Virus record (IMG/VR): IMGVR_UViG_3300025646_000276
Span: 1-27,128 of that record
Source: a virus
Length of the DNA stretch: 27,128 bases
Direction: 5' to 3' (one strand)
The notes beneath the pieces were generated by a model. That model did no database searches, had not been told where the DNA came from, and worked only from the letters and a program-made list of their open reading frames with translations. The position numbers were made by a program, and so were the translations under genes. Shown one piece after another: positions 1 to 7,539 of this stretch (its first letter is position 1; every line of letters begins with the position of its first letter).

Positions 1-44
1 ATTTCTGGATTTTCTAAAAGTTTAGATATATTAAAAAAACTCAT
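1..44 (-). CDS. Start of a further phage gene, cut by the window edge
   Basis: Only the first 14 codons are visible, reading MSFFNISKLLENPE on the minus strand. The ATG at 44-42 is preceded by GGAG with six bases between, a strong ribosome binding site. It overlaps the end of the preceding gene by 14 bases, as is usual in this tightly packed operon. It shows that the late gene block continues past the left edge. The product cannot be identified from so short a piece. Confidence 0.6.
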   Translation of the reverse strand, partial: MSFFNISKLLENPE

Positions 45-309
45 TTTTATCTCCGCTATTTATCATTAAATTATAAACTGTCTTCGCCCATTCTTGCCAA
101 TCTTTGAACTCTTGCTTTTTTTCTCCTTCCGTTACAGAAAAAGGTGCTGGAATATCGTTTCTTGCAAAAACCCCAGTACCCGCAACTATAGACGCCCAGT
201 CCTGCCATTTGTCTGCATCTTCAAGTATAGGCAAGTATTCATCAGGATAATCATGCACTAAATTTGCTGCCCAGTCCTTGATATCAATATATTCAGGCCA
301 TACTATCAT
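31..309 (-). CDS. Small acidic phage protein of unknown function
   Basis: This 92-residue protein is rich in Trp, Asp and Glu, with repeated WQDWA/WQEWA-like patches (about residues 35-39 and 71-74) and no membrane segment or signal peptide. A GAGG ribosome binding site lies about ten bases before the ATG. It sits 16 bases after the tail hub gene and overlaps the start of the next gene, so it belongs to the same late operon. Its place after the hub suggests a small tail or virion protein, but I recognise no family. Confidence 0.7.
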   Translation of the reverse strand: MIVWPEYIDIKDWAANLVHDYPDEYLPILEDADKWQDWASIVAGTGVFARNDIPAPFSVTEGEKKQEFKDWQEWAKTVYNLMINSGDKNEFF

Positions 310-325
310 TTACAAATAACCTCAA

Positions 326-1873
326 TTAATTTCCGTCCCCACTAGCAAGCTGAAGCATAATATTACCCATCCTAAAATCATGTTCAGACGAAAAAGTTAA
401 AGACATAGCTCTTCCTTGCTCCCTAGTATCTATTCTCTCAGTTTCGCCTGTAAAAGTAATAGGATCAGAACTAGTTAAAGCACTCTGGGCATATCTCTTA
501 GTATTTATCCTAACCTGAATTTCCTTAGCTTTATCATTCATAACAAAATCAGGCTCTATACGCCGTAGTTCTAAAAAACGATCAATACCATTCATTGGAT
601 TTTGTGCATTAAAAGCAGCTTGTGAGATAAACGGCGTAGTAACTGAAGACATAATCGAGGCATTGATCTCATCGCCCGCTATTTCCTTTTCACCTACTTC
701 ATGTTTCCACAGATATTTATTCAAGTTATCACCTTGAAAGCTATAGCCATAAGTTGCCATAAAGCCAAAATCACCTGAGAATATGCCGCAATCTCTGCTC
801 AAGGCAGTATCATACCAAGAGTTCTCACGCTTATTGTATATTAAAGCCCTGGTATTTTTAACATTATACTCATCTTGGCCTTTTTCAGGGTAGAACCACC
901 ATATTTCGCCAAAGCGTGGATTTATGACGCTAAAGACTAATTGCCTATGATTAATGTCAAGATTATCAAAGAAATAGTTAATAGAGCTATTATTGACCAT
1001 TTCTTGGACAACTCCGTTATAAACAAAGAATCTATCAGTTCCTATCCAGAAAAATAAGCCATCATATTCAGCAACTGCTCTAGATGATAAAATAGAAGAG
1101 CTATTTGATATAACATCACGCTGTAATTCTACTTGCTCTCCTTCTGATGTATTTGTCAGCCTGACTACTTTCGATAATGTCCAAAATAATAGTGACGGAG
1201 AATTTGAACCTCCGCGAATAGGCGCTGCATATATAACCTTGTCATTTGAGATAATTTGACTACCAGCCCCGTCTTGTTCTCTAAAGTTTAAAGGATTACC
1301 GGCCTTGCTATATTGTATATAACCATTCTCACCATAAAGAAATAAATGCGGCGCAGCATAACACATACCACCACTTATTTGGTTATTAAAGCTAGTTTGC
1401 TGTACTTCAGTAATAGCATTATTAGCAATATTAACCTGATACAGCTTACATTTAGCCGTTTGGGCTATATTTTGCGCATTATAGGTCTCTAAAAACAGTA
1501 TTTTCTTTACATTATCATCGATTACTACAACAGCTTGGAACATTCTTGCAGAACTTGGAGCAAAACTTTTAATTTGAGTAACTTCAGATTTATTGGTAAA
1601 ATCCTGATTTACCCAAAAGGTAAAAATTTTCTGTTCAGAGGCTAAATAGACATTGATTTTATCTGCATCATTATTAGGGAGCAGCGTAACAGACTTTACC
1701 CTCTCATAATTATAAGTACCTAGCTTCCCGGGACTAATAACACCGCCTATTTTCTTGACCTTACCTTCATTAAATCTAATCCATTGCCCGTCATTGCAAT
1801 ATTCAGGCTGAAAAGTTGTATCATCTCGATTAAGGCCAGCTTTGTAGGTAAGGGGAAACATGTAATCTGCCAT
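326..1873 (-). CDS. Tail hub / packaged-DNA stabilisation protein, P22 gp10-like
   Basis: This 515-residue protein matches a widespread family of podovirus tail-hub or DNA-stabilisation proteins. The N-terminus (FPLTYKAGLNRD, then DGQWIRFNEGKVKKIGG, residues 6-45) fits the family opening in which a short basic loop precedes W-x-RF-x-x-G-x-x-x-KIGG. The later segments FFWIGTDRFFVYNG, EIWWFYPEKG and ALIYNKRENSWY are also typical of these beta-propeller-like proteins. In P22, gp10 plugs the portal-gp4 assembly and carries the tail needle. The start codon overlaps the stop of the adaptor-like gene before it (TAATG), and AAGGA lies just upstream. The family assignment is from remembered motifs; the exact position in the virion is inferred. 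Confidence 0.82.
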   Translation of the reverse strand: MADYMFPLTYKAGLNRDDTTFQPEYCNDGQWIRFNEGKVKKIGGVISPGKLGTYNYERVKSVTLLPNNDADKINVYLASEQKIFTFWVNQDFTNKSEVTQIKSFAPSSARMFQAVVVIDDNVKKILFLETYNAQNIAQTAKCKLYQVNIANNAITEVQQTSFNNQISGGMCYAAPHLFLYGENGYIQYSKAGNPLNFREQDGAGSQIISNDKVIYAAPIRGGSNSPSLLFWTLSKVVRLTNTSEGEQVELQRDVISNSSSILSSRAVAEYDGLFFWIGTDRFFVYNGVVQEMVNNSSINYFFDNLDINHRQLVFSVINPRFGEIWWFYPEKGQDEYNVKNTRALIYNKRENSWYDTALSRDCGIFSGDFGFMATYGYSFQGDNLNKYLWKHEVGEKEIAGDEINASIMSSVTTPFISQAAFNAQNPMNGIDRFLELRRIEPDFVMNDKAKEIQVRINTKRYAQSALTSSDPITFTGETERIDTREQGRAMSLTFSSEHDFRMGNIMLQLASGDGN

Positions 1874-2496
1874 TAGTCCTTACCCCTATCTGAAGTTCTA
1901 TCAACATAACGTTCAGTAGTATCTTGGTTAATATCATCAAGGCTACTAGCATATAATTGCTCAAACTGCCCGAGCCTCTCATCATCTTTCAAGAATGGCA
2001 TGGCTTCTAACATACAGGCATAGAATAATAGCCTTGGATACCTACGAGTTAAAAAGTTCTCGCTGTTTTCGGTATTAAATAGCGGTACGCCCAAATATAT
2101 TAGGGAATATTTATAGTCTTTATCGGCACTAGGACTGATAAATATCTTTTCGTATGCTTGATAATCAGCGTAAAATTGTGGCTCCCCAGTTATACTCTGA
2201 TCTGGCCAGTATGACTTACAGAACTCATAACTCCTATTAAATAAAAATTTAGAAAACTTCTGATCTTCTGTATATATCCTAAAACTGATCGTCTCTCGCC
2301 AATTTGCAGGCTTATCTATAGAAGTTGCATTCTCTGGGACATCACCAGTGATAATAATTTCAAAACCAATATTTTTAGCCTCACTGTAAATACGATTTAT
2401 CCCTTGCTCAATGAAGTTTGGTATTTGAGCATTAAATGCTGCATCTTTGCGGTTAGCATAAGCCTTTATTTGCTCAGTTAATGTTGTATAATTCAT
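1873..2496 (-). CDS. Head-to-tail adaptor-like protein (SU10-type)
   Basis: The 207-residue protein starts with helices (TLTEQIKAYANRKDAAFNAQIPNFIEQGINRIY), then has a beta-rich middle and a C-terminal helical part with YPRLLFYACMLEAMPFLKDDERL. This layout and the terms 'F...A...IP.FI..G..RI' and 'YP.LL.Y..L.EA..FL.DD' are familiar from phage adaptor proteins of the SU10 type that sit below the portal. A perfect GGAGG lies seven bases before the ATG, inside the end of the preceding gene, and the stop and start overlap as TAATG. It is one of two adaptor-like genes here; the other is at 13752-14810. Confidence 0.72.
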   Translation of the reverse strand: MNYTTLTEQIKAYANRKDAAFNAQIPNFIEQGINRIYSEAKNIGFEIIITGDVPENATSIDKPANWRETISFRIYTEDQKFSKFLFNRSYEFCKSYWPDQSITGEPQFYADYQAYEKIFISPSADKDYKYSLIYLGVPLFNTENSENFLTRRYPRLLFYACMLEAMPFLKDDERLGQFEQLYASSLDDINQDTTERYVDRTSDRGKD

Positions 2497-4529
2497 TACT
2501 GATCCTCCCCGCTATTTAAACTTGTAGATACTAATAGATTTTTAGGTAAACGCTCCAAAAATGCATTAATACTTTCTACGTTTTTTGGCCTAGTTAATAA
2601 CTCCTTAGCTAGCTGCGGCTCTACTAAGGCTCTACCTACTAAACTGCGAATATTTGCATCTTGAATAGCCTTGCTGCGATCTCGCATTTTAGAAATTGGC
2701 TTACCTAAAACTGGCACACCTTCAACTAAATTCATAAAATCTGCTCCTTTAGGCAAGGATGTAAGTTCAAGTAATGTTAATTGGCTTTGTGTGTTAGAGC
2801 CAGCGGCTCTGCCTAAAGTTGCCACCATGTTGCGTTTTTTAAGCAAATCCCGAACATGTTCTAAAAGCTCTACTTGTTCTTTTTCAAAGATTAAATCAAG
2901 CTTTGGCTTATATTTAGATAGTGCATTATTTAGTTTGTTATAAGATAAATTATGCTCTAAGGCTTTGCCTTGTGCTGTATTGATACCAGATGTCTCACTA
3001 GATTTAAGTAATTTATCTATGATAGAACTACGCAGAGAATTTACAGTCTCAGGATTACCTTCAATTTGCTGCATTAGAGCTTTCACGTCATTTAAGCTGC
3101 TACCTAAGATTTTACTTGGTATTTTCTCTGGTGATAATATGAAATTATTAGAATATTTATCTTTTTCAACAAATTTCTTAAGCAAATTCTGATCTTCAAT
3201 AGCAGATACCGGAATAGATAAATCCTTGTATGCTTCTCGCGCTATTCTCTCTTCTGGAATATGTGCCATGTCACCTAGTATTGACTCTTCTACATTTTTT
3301 AATATCCTTCTGCTACTCTCGCCCTTAACCTCGGATAATCTGTCAGTAATAGCTTTGCGCTTATTTACAGCTTGTACGGGCAAGATTTCAGCATCTTTGC
3401 CTAAAGTATCGATGATGTATTTGATATTATTCTTAATATCACCTTCAGCATAACGAGCTTCGTTTTGTAGATATTCTTTAGTTTTGGGTAACGTAATTTT
3501 ATCAGTTAAAGATTCGACCTTATCATATAAAGGTTTAGTTGTATCTGATCGTACCTTTTTGGCTTTCTCTAAATTAGCATATAGATTATTTCTAATAGTT
3601 TCGCCGATTATCTCATCATTTAAACCGGAGCTAGGAGCAATATCAGCTATTTTTTCTCGCATGATACTATCATTTAAGGCATTGCGCTGGTGCATATCAG
3701 GCAAAGAAGGACTTTCAGTTCTTGCTCTGTGGCTAAGTCCAGAATTCTCAGCTAGCTCTACTGTTGTAGGGCGTACTCCAATAGGTGAATTATAATCTAG
3801 CTTGCCTACAACATCTGGAATATTCCCCTCGCCTATATCTTTGCGGAGGATATTAGCAGCTTCATCTTTTACTATATTATCGCGACCTTTTTGCGTAAAA
3901 TTAGAGAATATGTTCTTGCCTCTATTAAGAGCAGAAGGAACGGCAATACTTGCTCCAAGATCAGCAACTAATGGATCTACGCCCATTTCTTGCATCACGC
4001 CGCTAGTAGCTCCAATTCCCGCACCTACTCCAGCTTGTTTTGCAAGCCCCAGACCTTTTAATGCAAGATTTCCTTGTTTTGCAGCCAAACCTAATGGAAT
4101 CAAGCTTGCAGCAGCAAACTCAGTAGCATGTGAAGCTATTCTTTGTCCTTCCGTTGTAGGGTTTGGCTCTAAATCAAAGCTTGATTTGTCTTCTAAGTAT
4201 CCTTGTATCTCTTGTGAATTAGGCATACGACTATCAAGCATTTGCCTATCTTGCGGGCTTAAATTGTCTTTAAACTTATCAATAATCTTTTGCGTCTCTG
4301 GTGTTGCTTGTGGCTGAGTTTGAAAGTTGCCAAATACTCCAGCAAGTCCCGTCAATCCTTTTACAACAGATTTACCAATTAATGCTGGCCAAGAATCGCC
4401 TTGTTTTGCTTCTGCCGTAACTTTAGATTCTAGCTCATTTAAACCATAACCACCGAATCTGGCAAACTCATCTTGCGGAGTATTTTCACCATCAAGTGCA
4501 TATCCGCCAAATTTACTAAATTCATCCAT
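2496..4529 (-). CDS. Large ejection / internal virion-type protein
   Basis: I start this 677-residue protein at the ATG at 4529-4527 (MDEFSKFGGY) rather than an in-frame ATG at 4565. The later ATG has GGAG seven bases upstream and begins just after the preceding stop, whereas the earlier one lies inside the preceding gene. The N-terminus repeats a short motif, EFSKFGGYAL then EFARFGGYGL, seen in large internal or injected proteins of podoviruses. About residues 130-220 are rich in Ala and Gly with hydrophobic helices, which could insert into a membrane during DNA ejection. The rest is highly helical and charged. No lysozyme or transglycosylase motif is seen. A role in genome ejection is inferred from motif, size and position. 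Confidence 0.68.
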   Translation of the reverse strand: MDEFSKFGGYALDGENTPQDEFARFGGYGLNELESKVTAEAKQGDSWPALIGKSVVKGLTGLAGVFGNFQTQPQATPETQKIIDKFKDNLSPQDRQMLDSRMPNSQEIQGYLEDKSSFDLEPNPTTEGQRIASHATEFAAASLIPLGLAAKQGNLALKGLGLAKQAGVGAGIGATSGVMQEMGVDPLVADLGASIAVPSALNRGKNIFSNFTQKGRDNIVKDEAANILRKDIGEGNIPDVVGKLDYNSPIGVRPTTVELAENSGLSHRARTESPSLPDMHQRNALNDSIMREKIADIAPSSGLNDEIIGETIRNNLYANLEKAKKVRSDTTKPLYDKVESLTDKITLPKTKEYLQNEARYAEGDIKNNIKYIIDTLGKDAEILPVQAVNKRKAITDRLSEVKGESSRRILKNVEESILGDMAHIPEERIAREAYKDLSIPVSAIEDQNLLKKFVEKDKYSNNFILSPEKIPSKILGSSLNDVKALMQQIEGNPETVNSLRSSIIDKLLKSSETSGINTAQGKALEHNLSYNKLNNALSKYKPKLDLIFEKEQVELLEHVRDLLKKRNMVATLGRAAGSNTQSQLTLLELTSLPKGADFMNLVEGVPVLGKPISKMRDRSKAIQDANIRSLVGRALVEPQLAKELLTRPKNVESINAFLERLPKNLLVSTSLNSGEDQ

Positions 4530-4533
4530 AGCA

Positions 4534-5436
4534 TTACTCCACAATAGTATATCCAGAGGCAGCAACAGCAGAGCGAGGAATCATACCTCTTTTTCCAGAT
4601 GGTGCTATTACTTCTACCATATAATCTTGATTGCTATCATTTGCTTGATCTATATAGCTCTTTCTTAAATTTTCAATGATTTTCAAGTTAGTTGCAGGGT
4701 CATATTTACTGCTGATTGATGGAGTATGTTTAAACTCAGCTTCGTTTCTATAGCCAAGCCTATTAAACAGCGCACCTTTTATAGAATCCTCATATTGCTT
4801 GAGTGCAGCTTGTGATTGATCAGGTATTGATAAAGGCGACATTGATTGCAGCCTACCTATTTGAGATTTCTGTCCCTCTTGGCTTTTTAAGAACATTTCT
4901 GCATTATCAAGTAATTTAGCCAGGGCCATAGTTTTTTCTTCGTCACTCCCGCCATGGGCTCCTTTACCAGCAGAGCCAGCAGCAGTAAGTTTTGCTTGGT
5001 TATTTGCATTTACTAAATCATGATAACGCTTTACCTCAGATAAGTTATCCTCACCCATTTTATGTCTCCAAGCTTGCTCTTCCGCTTTTGACAAAGCTTC
5101 TCTTTGTTTATCCTGATAGCTAAGTATCTGATTAGCAAGAGCATTATTATCAGCTTCGTAATTTGCTTCTGCTGTATCATATTCAAGCATGGCAGGAATA
5201 GCAGCACGAGATATATCGCCGAAATTATTAAAAAACCCCTTTCGTTTGGGAGTTTGTGCAATATTTGAAGCAAAATTAAGCAAGCTTCTGCGTAAAGCCC
5301 GGTCTTGCTGCTTCTCAGTCATGCCTAGTGACTCTCTAGCAGTCTCTATTGCACGCCTTATTCCTGAATCAAAAGGATTAGAATCATTACTTATTTGCTG
5401 ATTTGCTTGTGAATAATTTAATAATGCTGGGTTCAT
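4534..5436 (-). CDS. Probable ejection / structural protein, helical
   Basis: A 300-residue, mostly helical, Gln/Ala/Asn-rich protein. Residues about 30-150 look like long amphipathic helices with many charged residues, followed by a Gly-rich linker (AAGSAGKGAHGGSDEE, about 152-167) and a C-terminal part ending in PSGKRGMIPRSAVAASGY. Its ATG overlaps the TGA of the lipoprotein gene as ATGA, suggesting coupled translation, and its stop lies four bases before the large ejection-type gene. Being paired with that gene suggests a partner ejection protein. No catalytic motif is visible and I do not recognise the family with certainty. Confidence 0.6.
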   Translation of the reverse strand: MNPALLNYSQANQQISNDSNPFDSGIRRAIETARESLGMTEKQQDRALRRSLLNFASNIAQTPKRKGFFNNFGDISRAAIPAMLEYDTAEANYEADNNALANQILSYQDKQREALSKAEEQAWRHKMGEDNLSEVKRYHDLVNANNQAKLTAAGSAGKGAHGGSDEEKTMALAKLLDNAEMFLKSQEGQKSQIGRLQSMSPLSIPDQSQAALKQYEDSIKGALFNRLGYRNEAEFKHTPSISSKYDPATNLKIIENLRKSYIDQANDSNQDYMVEVIAPSGKRGMIPRSAVAASGYTIVE

Positions 5437-5552
5437 TTTTTATCCTGCTTTTGTGAAATTTGACGATTATCAAACAACTCTAAATCTTTTATTGAGCATC
5501 CAGTTGTTAAAACGCTGAACAAAATAAAACACGTAATTTTACGTATAAACAT
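5433..5552 (-). CDS. 39-residue lipoprotein, possibly lysis or spanin-like
   Basis: This short gene reads MFIRKITCFILFSVLTTGCS followed by about 19 polar residues. It has the marks of a bacterial lipoprotein: basic n-region (Arg4, Lys5), hydrophobic core (residues 6-15) and Cys19 preceded by L-T-T-G. Thr at -3 is not the usual Leu or Val, so the lipobox is slightly degenerate. The mature part would be only about 21 residues. It starts two bases after the preceding stop and ends in an ATGA overlap with the next gene. Tiny lipoproteins in phages are often outer-membrane spanins (Rz1-like) or release lipoproteins; no partner spanin, holin or endolysin is seen nearby, so a lysis role is only a suggestion. 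Confidence 0.62.
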   Translation of the reverse strand: MFIRKITCFILFSVLTTGCSIKDLELFDNRQISQKQDKK

Positions 5553-5554
5553 AT

Positions 5555-6088
5555 TTATACATCCGGTTGCATTAACAAAATGTGAGCTTTCACGTTTTGT
5601 ACTAATCCGTTTCCTTCGCGTAAATAAATTTCTGCTTGAGTTGAAGTTGAATTAGGTCTAATACAAGGCTCGTAAAGATCGTTGTTGCCAGTTCCTTCAA
5701 CAGATACATAAATTAGCGGAGTATAACCAAGATCATCATAAGTAATAGTAATAGTATTTCCACCATTCTGACTCTCGGATTTAGATGCTGTTAATATAGA
5801 GCCTGTAACACTAAGATCAGGGTTTGCATCACCACCTACATCGCCAATATTTGTGATACTACCAGTTCTATAACCAGACAAGCCTATCCATTTATTATTT
5901 TTTCTAGTTCTTAATCCGCCAATTGTTGAGTCATAAACAATACCGCCATCCCTAACAATTTCAGAAGATAGATTATTAATTTCTATAGTAGTAAGAGACG
6001 GGATATATAGCCCGGTAAGTTTTTTTTCGCTTGCTCCTTGTGGATTTATATCAAGACCTGATAATTTTGTAATTGAAGTATCGTGCAT
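5555..6088 (-). CDS. Fibre-tip or accessory tail fibre protein
   Basis: A 177-residue protein. The N-terminal part contains DGGIVYDSTIGGLRTRKNNKW (about residues 47-67 with flanks), a pattern common in trimeric phage fibres. The C-terminal about 105 residues (from GYRTGSI) align with almost the whole protein encoded at 7192-7539: YRTGS/FRTGT, IGDVG/IGDIG, SVTGSI/EVTGAI, a beta strand with TITYDD/VTIEESD, Y-x-PL, and a closing LLMQPD/LIVKPG. It is the first gene after the promoter and structured leader at 6146-6207. A role as fibre tip or receptor-contacting module is inferred from domain sharing and position. Confidence 0.6.
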   Translation of the reverse strand: MHDTSITKLSGLDINPQGASEKKLTGLYIPSLTTIEINNLSSEIVRDGGIVYDSTIGGLRTRKNNKWIGLSGYRTGSITNIGDVGGDANPDLSVTGSILTASKSESQNGGNTITITYDDLGYTPLIYVSVEGTGNNDLYEPCIRPNSTSTQAEIYLREGNGLVQNVKAHILLMQPDV

Positions 6089-6109
6089 GTTAACCTCTTA
6101 TATTTAAAG

Positions 6110-6132
6110 TTTTAAATTATTCTAATTTAAAA
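6110..6132. repeat. Perfect all-A/T inverted repeat in the leader of the 5555-6088 gene
   Basis: The arms ttttaaatta (6110-6119) and taatttaaaa (6123-6132) are exact reverse complements around a three-base loop. In the minus-strand transcript this hairpin lies about 20 bases before the start codon at 6088, between the structured repeat at 6146-6187 and the ribosome binding site AGAGG. It could affect mRNA stability or ribosome access. Being only A and T, it may also be partly chance in so AT-rich a genome. Confidence 0.5.
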
Positions 6133-6145
6133 TCTTTTTATGGGT

Positions 6146-6187
6146 AAGAAGTAAACCTACAATACGATTTTGAAGTTCGCAGAACTT
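6146..6187 (-). ncRNA. Structured leader repeat, copy 1
   Basis: Read on the minus strand the element starts with AAGTTCTGCGAACTT (6187-6173), a perfect six-pair stem with loop TGC. It continues with AAAATCGTATTGTAGGTTT and a CTTCTT tract. The same order of parts recurs three times at 16583-16809. Here it begins about five bases after the start point predicted from the extended -10 box at 6199-6207, so it would form the 5' end of the transcript. The second hairpin, clear in copies 2-4, is weak here (TCTT with AAGA around ACCCATAAA). The function is unknown. Confidence 0.6.
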
Positions 6188-6198
6188 ATGTTAATTCT

Positions 6199-6207
6199 AT
6201 TATACCA
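6199..6207 (-). promoter_or_regulatory. Extended -10 promoter for the 5555-6088 and ejection-protein genes
   Basis: The minus strand reads TGGTATAAT, a perfect extended -10 (TG-N-TATAAT). The -35 position (6222-6227, GTTACC) is poor, as is common for extended -10 promoters. The box overlaps the last codons of the gene ending at 6200. It would drive the genes from 6088 leftward, starting with the structured leader at 6146-6187. Confidence 0.6.
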
Positions 6208-6586
6208 TACAATAAGATGACGGTAACTCCTTTAATTGTGCATAGTTAAGCTCGCAATCAAATTTCTGACCATCTCCGTTTGAGAAGCACACCAAACTGT
6301 CACTGATAGTTGGTGTTTGGCTATATTGCAGAAAGATATTAAGGCCTTTCTCTTTGACAATATCTACAGTATCATAAGGCTTAATTTCAAATTCATTGAT
6401 GTAAAATGTTTCCTTAGGACTAATACCAGCGCTCACTTTTTTTAAGTAAAACCTAATAGGAGTCCTAACTCTATTACAAACAATTAAACTAATAATTACT
6501 AACGTATTACTATCTGTTGTTATTAAAGTAGTTGGAGTTTTGTTGATTCCAGCAAATGGTGCAGATATGTAATTAACAAACTGCAT
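6200..6586 (-). CDS. Conserved-looking tail accessory protein, unknown function
   Basis: I prefer the ATG at 6586 (MQFVNYISAPFAGIN), four bases after the preceding stop, giving 128 residues; a start at 6604 would add six residues but has no ribosome binding site and overlaps the preceding gene by 14 bases. A GAGG lies twelve bases before the chosen start. The protein is beta-rich with the pattern NKTPTTLITTDSNT, then RTPIRFYLKK, then FEIKPYDTVDI, which resembles a small beta-sandwich with a strand-forming 'KPYDTVDI' edge. It lies in the fibre cluster and probably helps fibre assembly or attachment. I cannot name a family. Confidence 0.62.
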   Translation of the reverse strand: MQFVNYISAPFAGINKTPTTLITTDSNTLVIISLIVCNRVRTPIRFYLKKVSAGISPKETFYINEFEIKPYDTVDIVKEKGLNIFLQYSQTPTISDSLVCFSNGDGQKFDCELNYAQLKELPSSYCMV

Positions 6587-6590
6587 TGAT

Positions 6591-6869
6591 TTAGACAGCC
6601 TCATTGTTACTAAGTGTTAATGTGCATTCACAAGCGCGAGTAGCATCTGGATAAATCAAATTATTAATCGCGGTTAAATTAGCCTGAACATCCGCTAAAG
6701 CCTTAGTGAAATTAGCTTTAGTATCAGCATAATCCGTAGACGCAACATCAAGACCGCCTCTAAATATTGAACTTGCAAAACCTCTTAAATTTTGAATATT
6801 ACCCGCAAGTTCAGAATTTAATTGCACTCCTGCATAATCTAATTTTAAAATCGTACTAACTTCGCTCAT
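6591..6869 (-). CDS. Small helical tail-region protein
   Basis: A 92-residue protein beginning MSEVSTILKLDYAGVQLNSE. The middle is helical and Ala-rich (TKANFTKALADVQANLTAINNLIYPDATRACE). A single base separates its start from the stop of the preceding gene, so the two are probably co-translated. It carries two Cys close together (residues 80 and 82) without a metal-site pattern. No family is recognised; position argues for a small structural or assembly protein of the fibre module. Confidence 0.6.
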   Translation of the reverse strand: MSEVSTILKLDYAGVQLNSELAGNIQNLRGFASSIFRGGLDVASTDYADTKANFTKALADVQANLTAINNLIYPDATRACECTLTLSNNEAV

Positions 6870-6870
6870 A

Positions 6871-7113
6871 TTATACCTCTAATTTAATTGTTTCTTTTAC
6901 TGTGTTTTCTATTTTATTTAACAATGAAAAAATATCTTGCCTTTCTTCCTTTGATACAGCTATACCTTTTGCATTTAGGTTATAGAATAATATCAATAAT
7001 TGCTTAAGAAAATCACAATTATTACCAAACTCTGAAACTAAATTTGTGGTTTTTAATGTGCTGATAACATCAGCTATTTTGATGTCTTTTTCTGATTGGG
7101 TAATTTTTGTCAT
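6871..7113 (-). CDS. Small helical protein, first gene after a promoter
   Basis: An 80-residue, charged, all-helical protein (for example DIKIADVISTLKTT, then FLKQLLILFYNLNAKG and KEERQDIFSLLNKIENTVKE). It starts about 40 bases downstream of the extended -10 promoter at 7154-7162 and leads a three-gene run of small proteins ending at 6200. An AAAAGG lies before the ATG. No family is recognised. It might be a fibre-assembly helper or a small regulator. Confidence 0.6.
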   Translation of the reverse strand: MTKITQSEKDIKIADVISTLKTTNLVSEFGNNCDFLKQLLILFYNLNAKGIAVSKEERQDIFSLLNKIENTVKETIKLEV

Positions 7114-7140
7114 ATAATCAACCTTTTATTATTTATATTT

Positions 7141-7183
7141 AAATCACTTTTTTATTATAACATAGATTAAAATACAGTGATTT
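7141..7183 (-). promoter_or_regulatory. Extended -10 promoter flanked by an inverted repeat
   Basis: The minus strand carries TGTTATAAT at 7162-7154, a perfect extended -10 box. Two exact seven-base arms flank it: aaatcac at 7141-7147 and gtgattt at 7177-7183. The right arm sits where the -35 hexamer would be and the left arm lies just past the likely start point, so a dimeric regulator binding both arms would bracket the promoter. It would drive the small genes from 7113 leftward. Confidence 0.55.
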
Positions 7184-7191
7184 GCCTTACG

Positions 7192-7539
7192 CTAAATCAT
7201 CCCAGGCTTTACAATCAAAACATTTAAAGTAATATCAACAGCGTTGCCGGTGTTTTTATTTACTTGTATTTTGACATTGCTAGAAGTTTGATTCTTTAGC
7301 ACGATTATTGTAATATTTGCACTTTCTGTATTTTCGCTGGTATTTTTTATTGAAAAAAACATTAATGGTATATAATCACTTTCTTCAATTGTTACATCTA
7401 TTTCAGATATTTCCGAATTAACAATAGTAGATGTCGCAGAAAAAATTGCACCAGTTACTTCAAGCGCACCTTCTGTTTTTCCAATATCACCAATATAAAT
7501 TGTTCCAGTCCTAAAATTAGCACCTGTGTCATTTAACAT
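7192..7539 (-). CDS. Stand-alone fibre C-terminal domain protein
   Basis: A 115-residue beta-rich protein that corresponds almost exactly to the C-terminal domain of the protein at 5555-6088 (shared pattern [FY]RTG[ST]I, IGD[IV]G, VTG[AS]I, Y-x-PL, closing with a hydrophobic strand and a Pro). It lacks the N-terminal attachment part of that protein. It overlaps the end of the S74 fibre gene by seven bases. It may be a separate tip subunit capping the fibre, or what remains of a larger fibre gene after exchange of domains. Confidence 0.65.
   Translation of the reverse strand: MLNDTGANFRTGTIYIGDIGKTEGALEVTGAIFSATSTIVNSEISEIDVTIEESDYIPLMFFSIKNTSENTESANITIIVLKNQTSSNVKIQVNKNTGNAVDITLNVLIVKPGMI

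Noticed and set aside
3802-4317. 171-codon open frame on the plus strand
   Set aside because: It lies wholly inside the ejection-type gene, is Ser/Cys/Pro-rich with no ribosome binding site, and mirrors the codons of the minus-strand protein.
4530-4565. Longer start for the ejection-type protein
   Set aside because: The 12 extra codons lie inside the preceding gene and lack a ribosome binding site; the ATG at 4529 has GGAG at ideal spacing.
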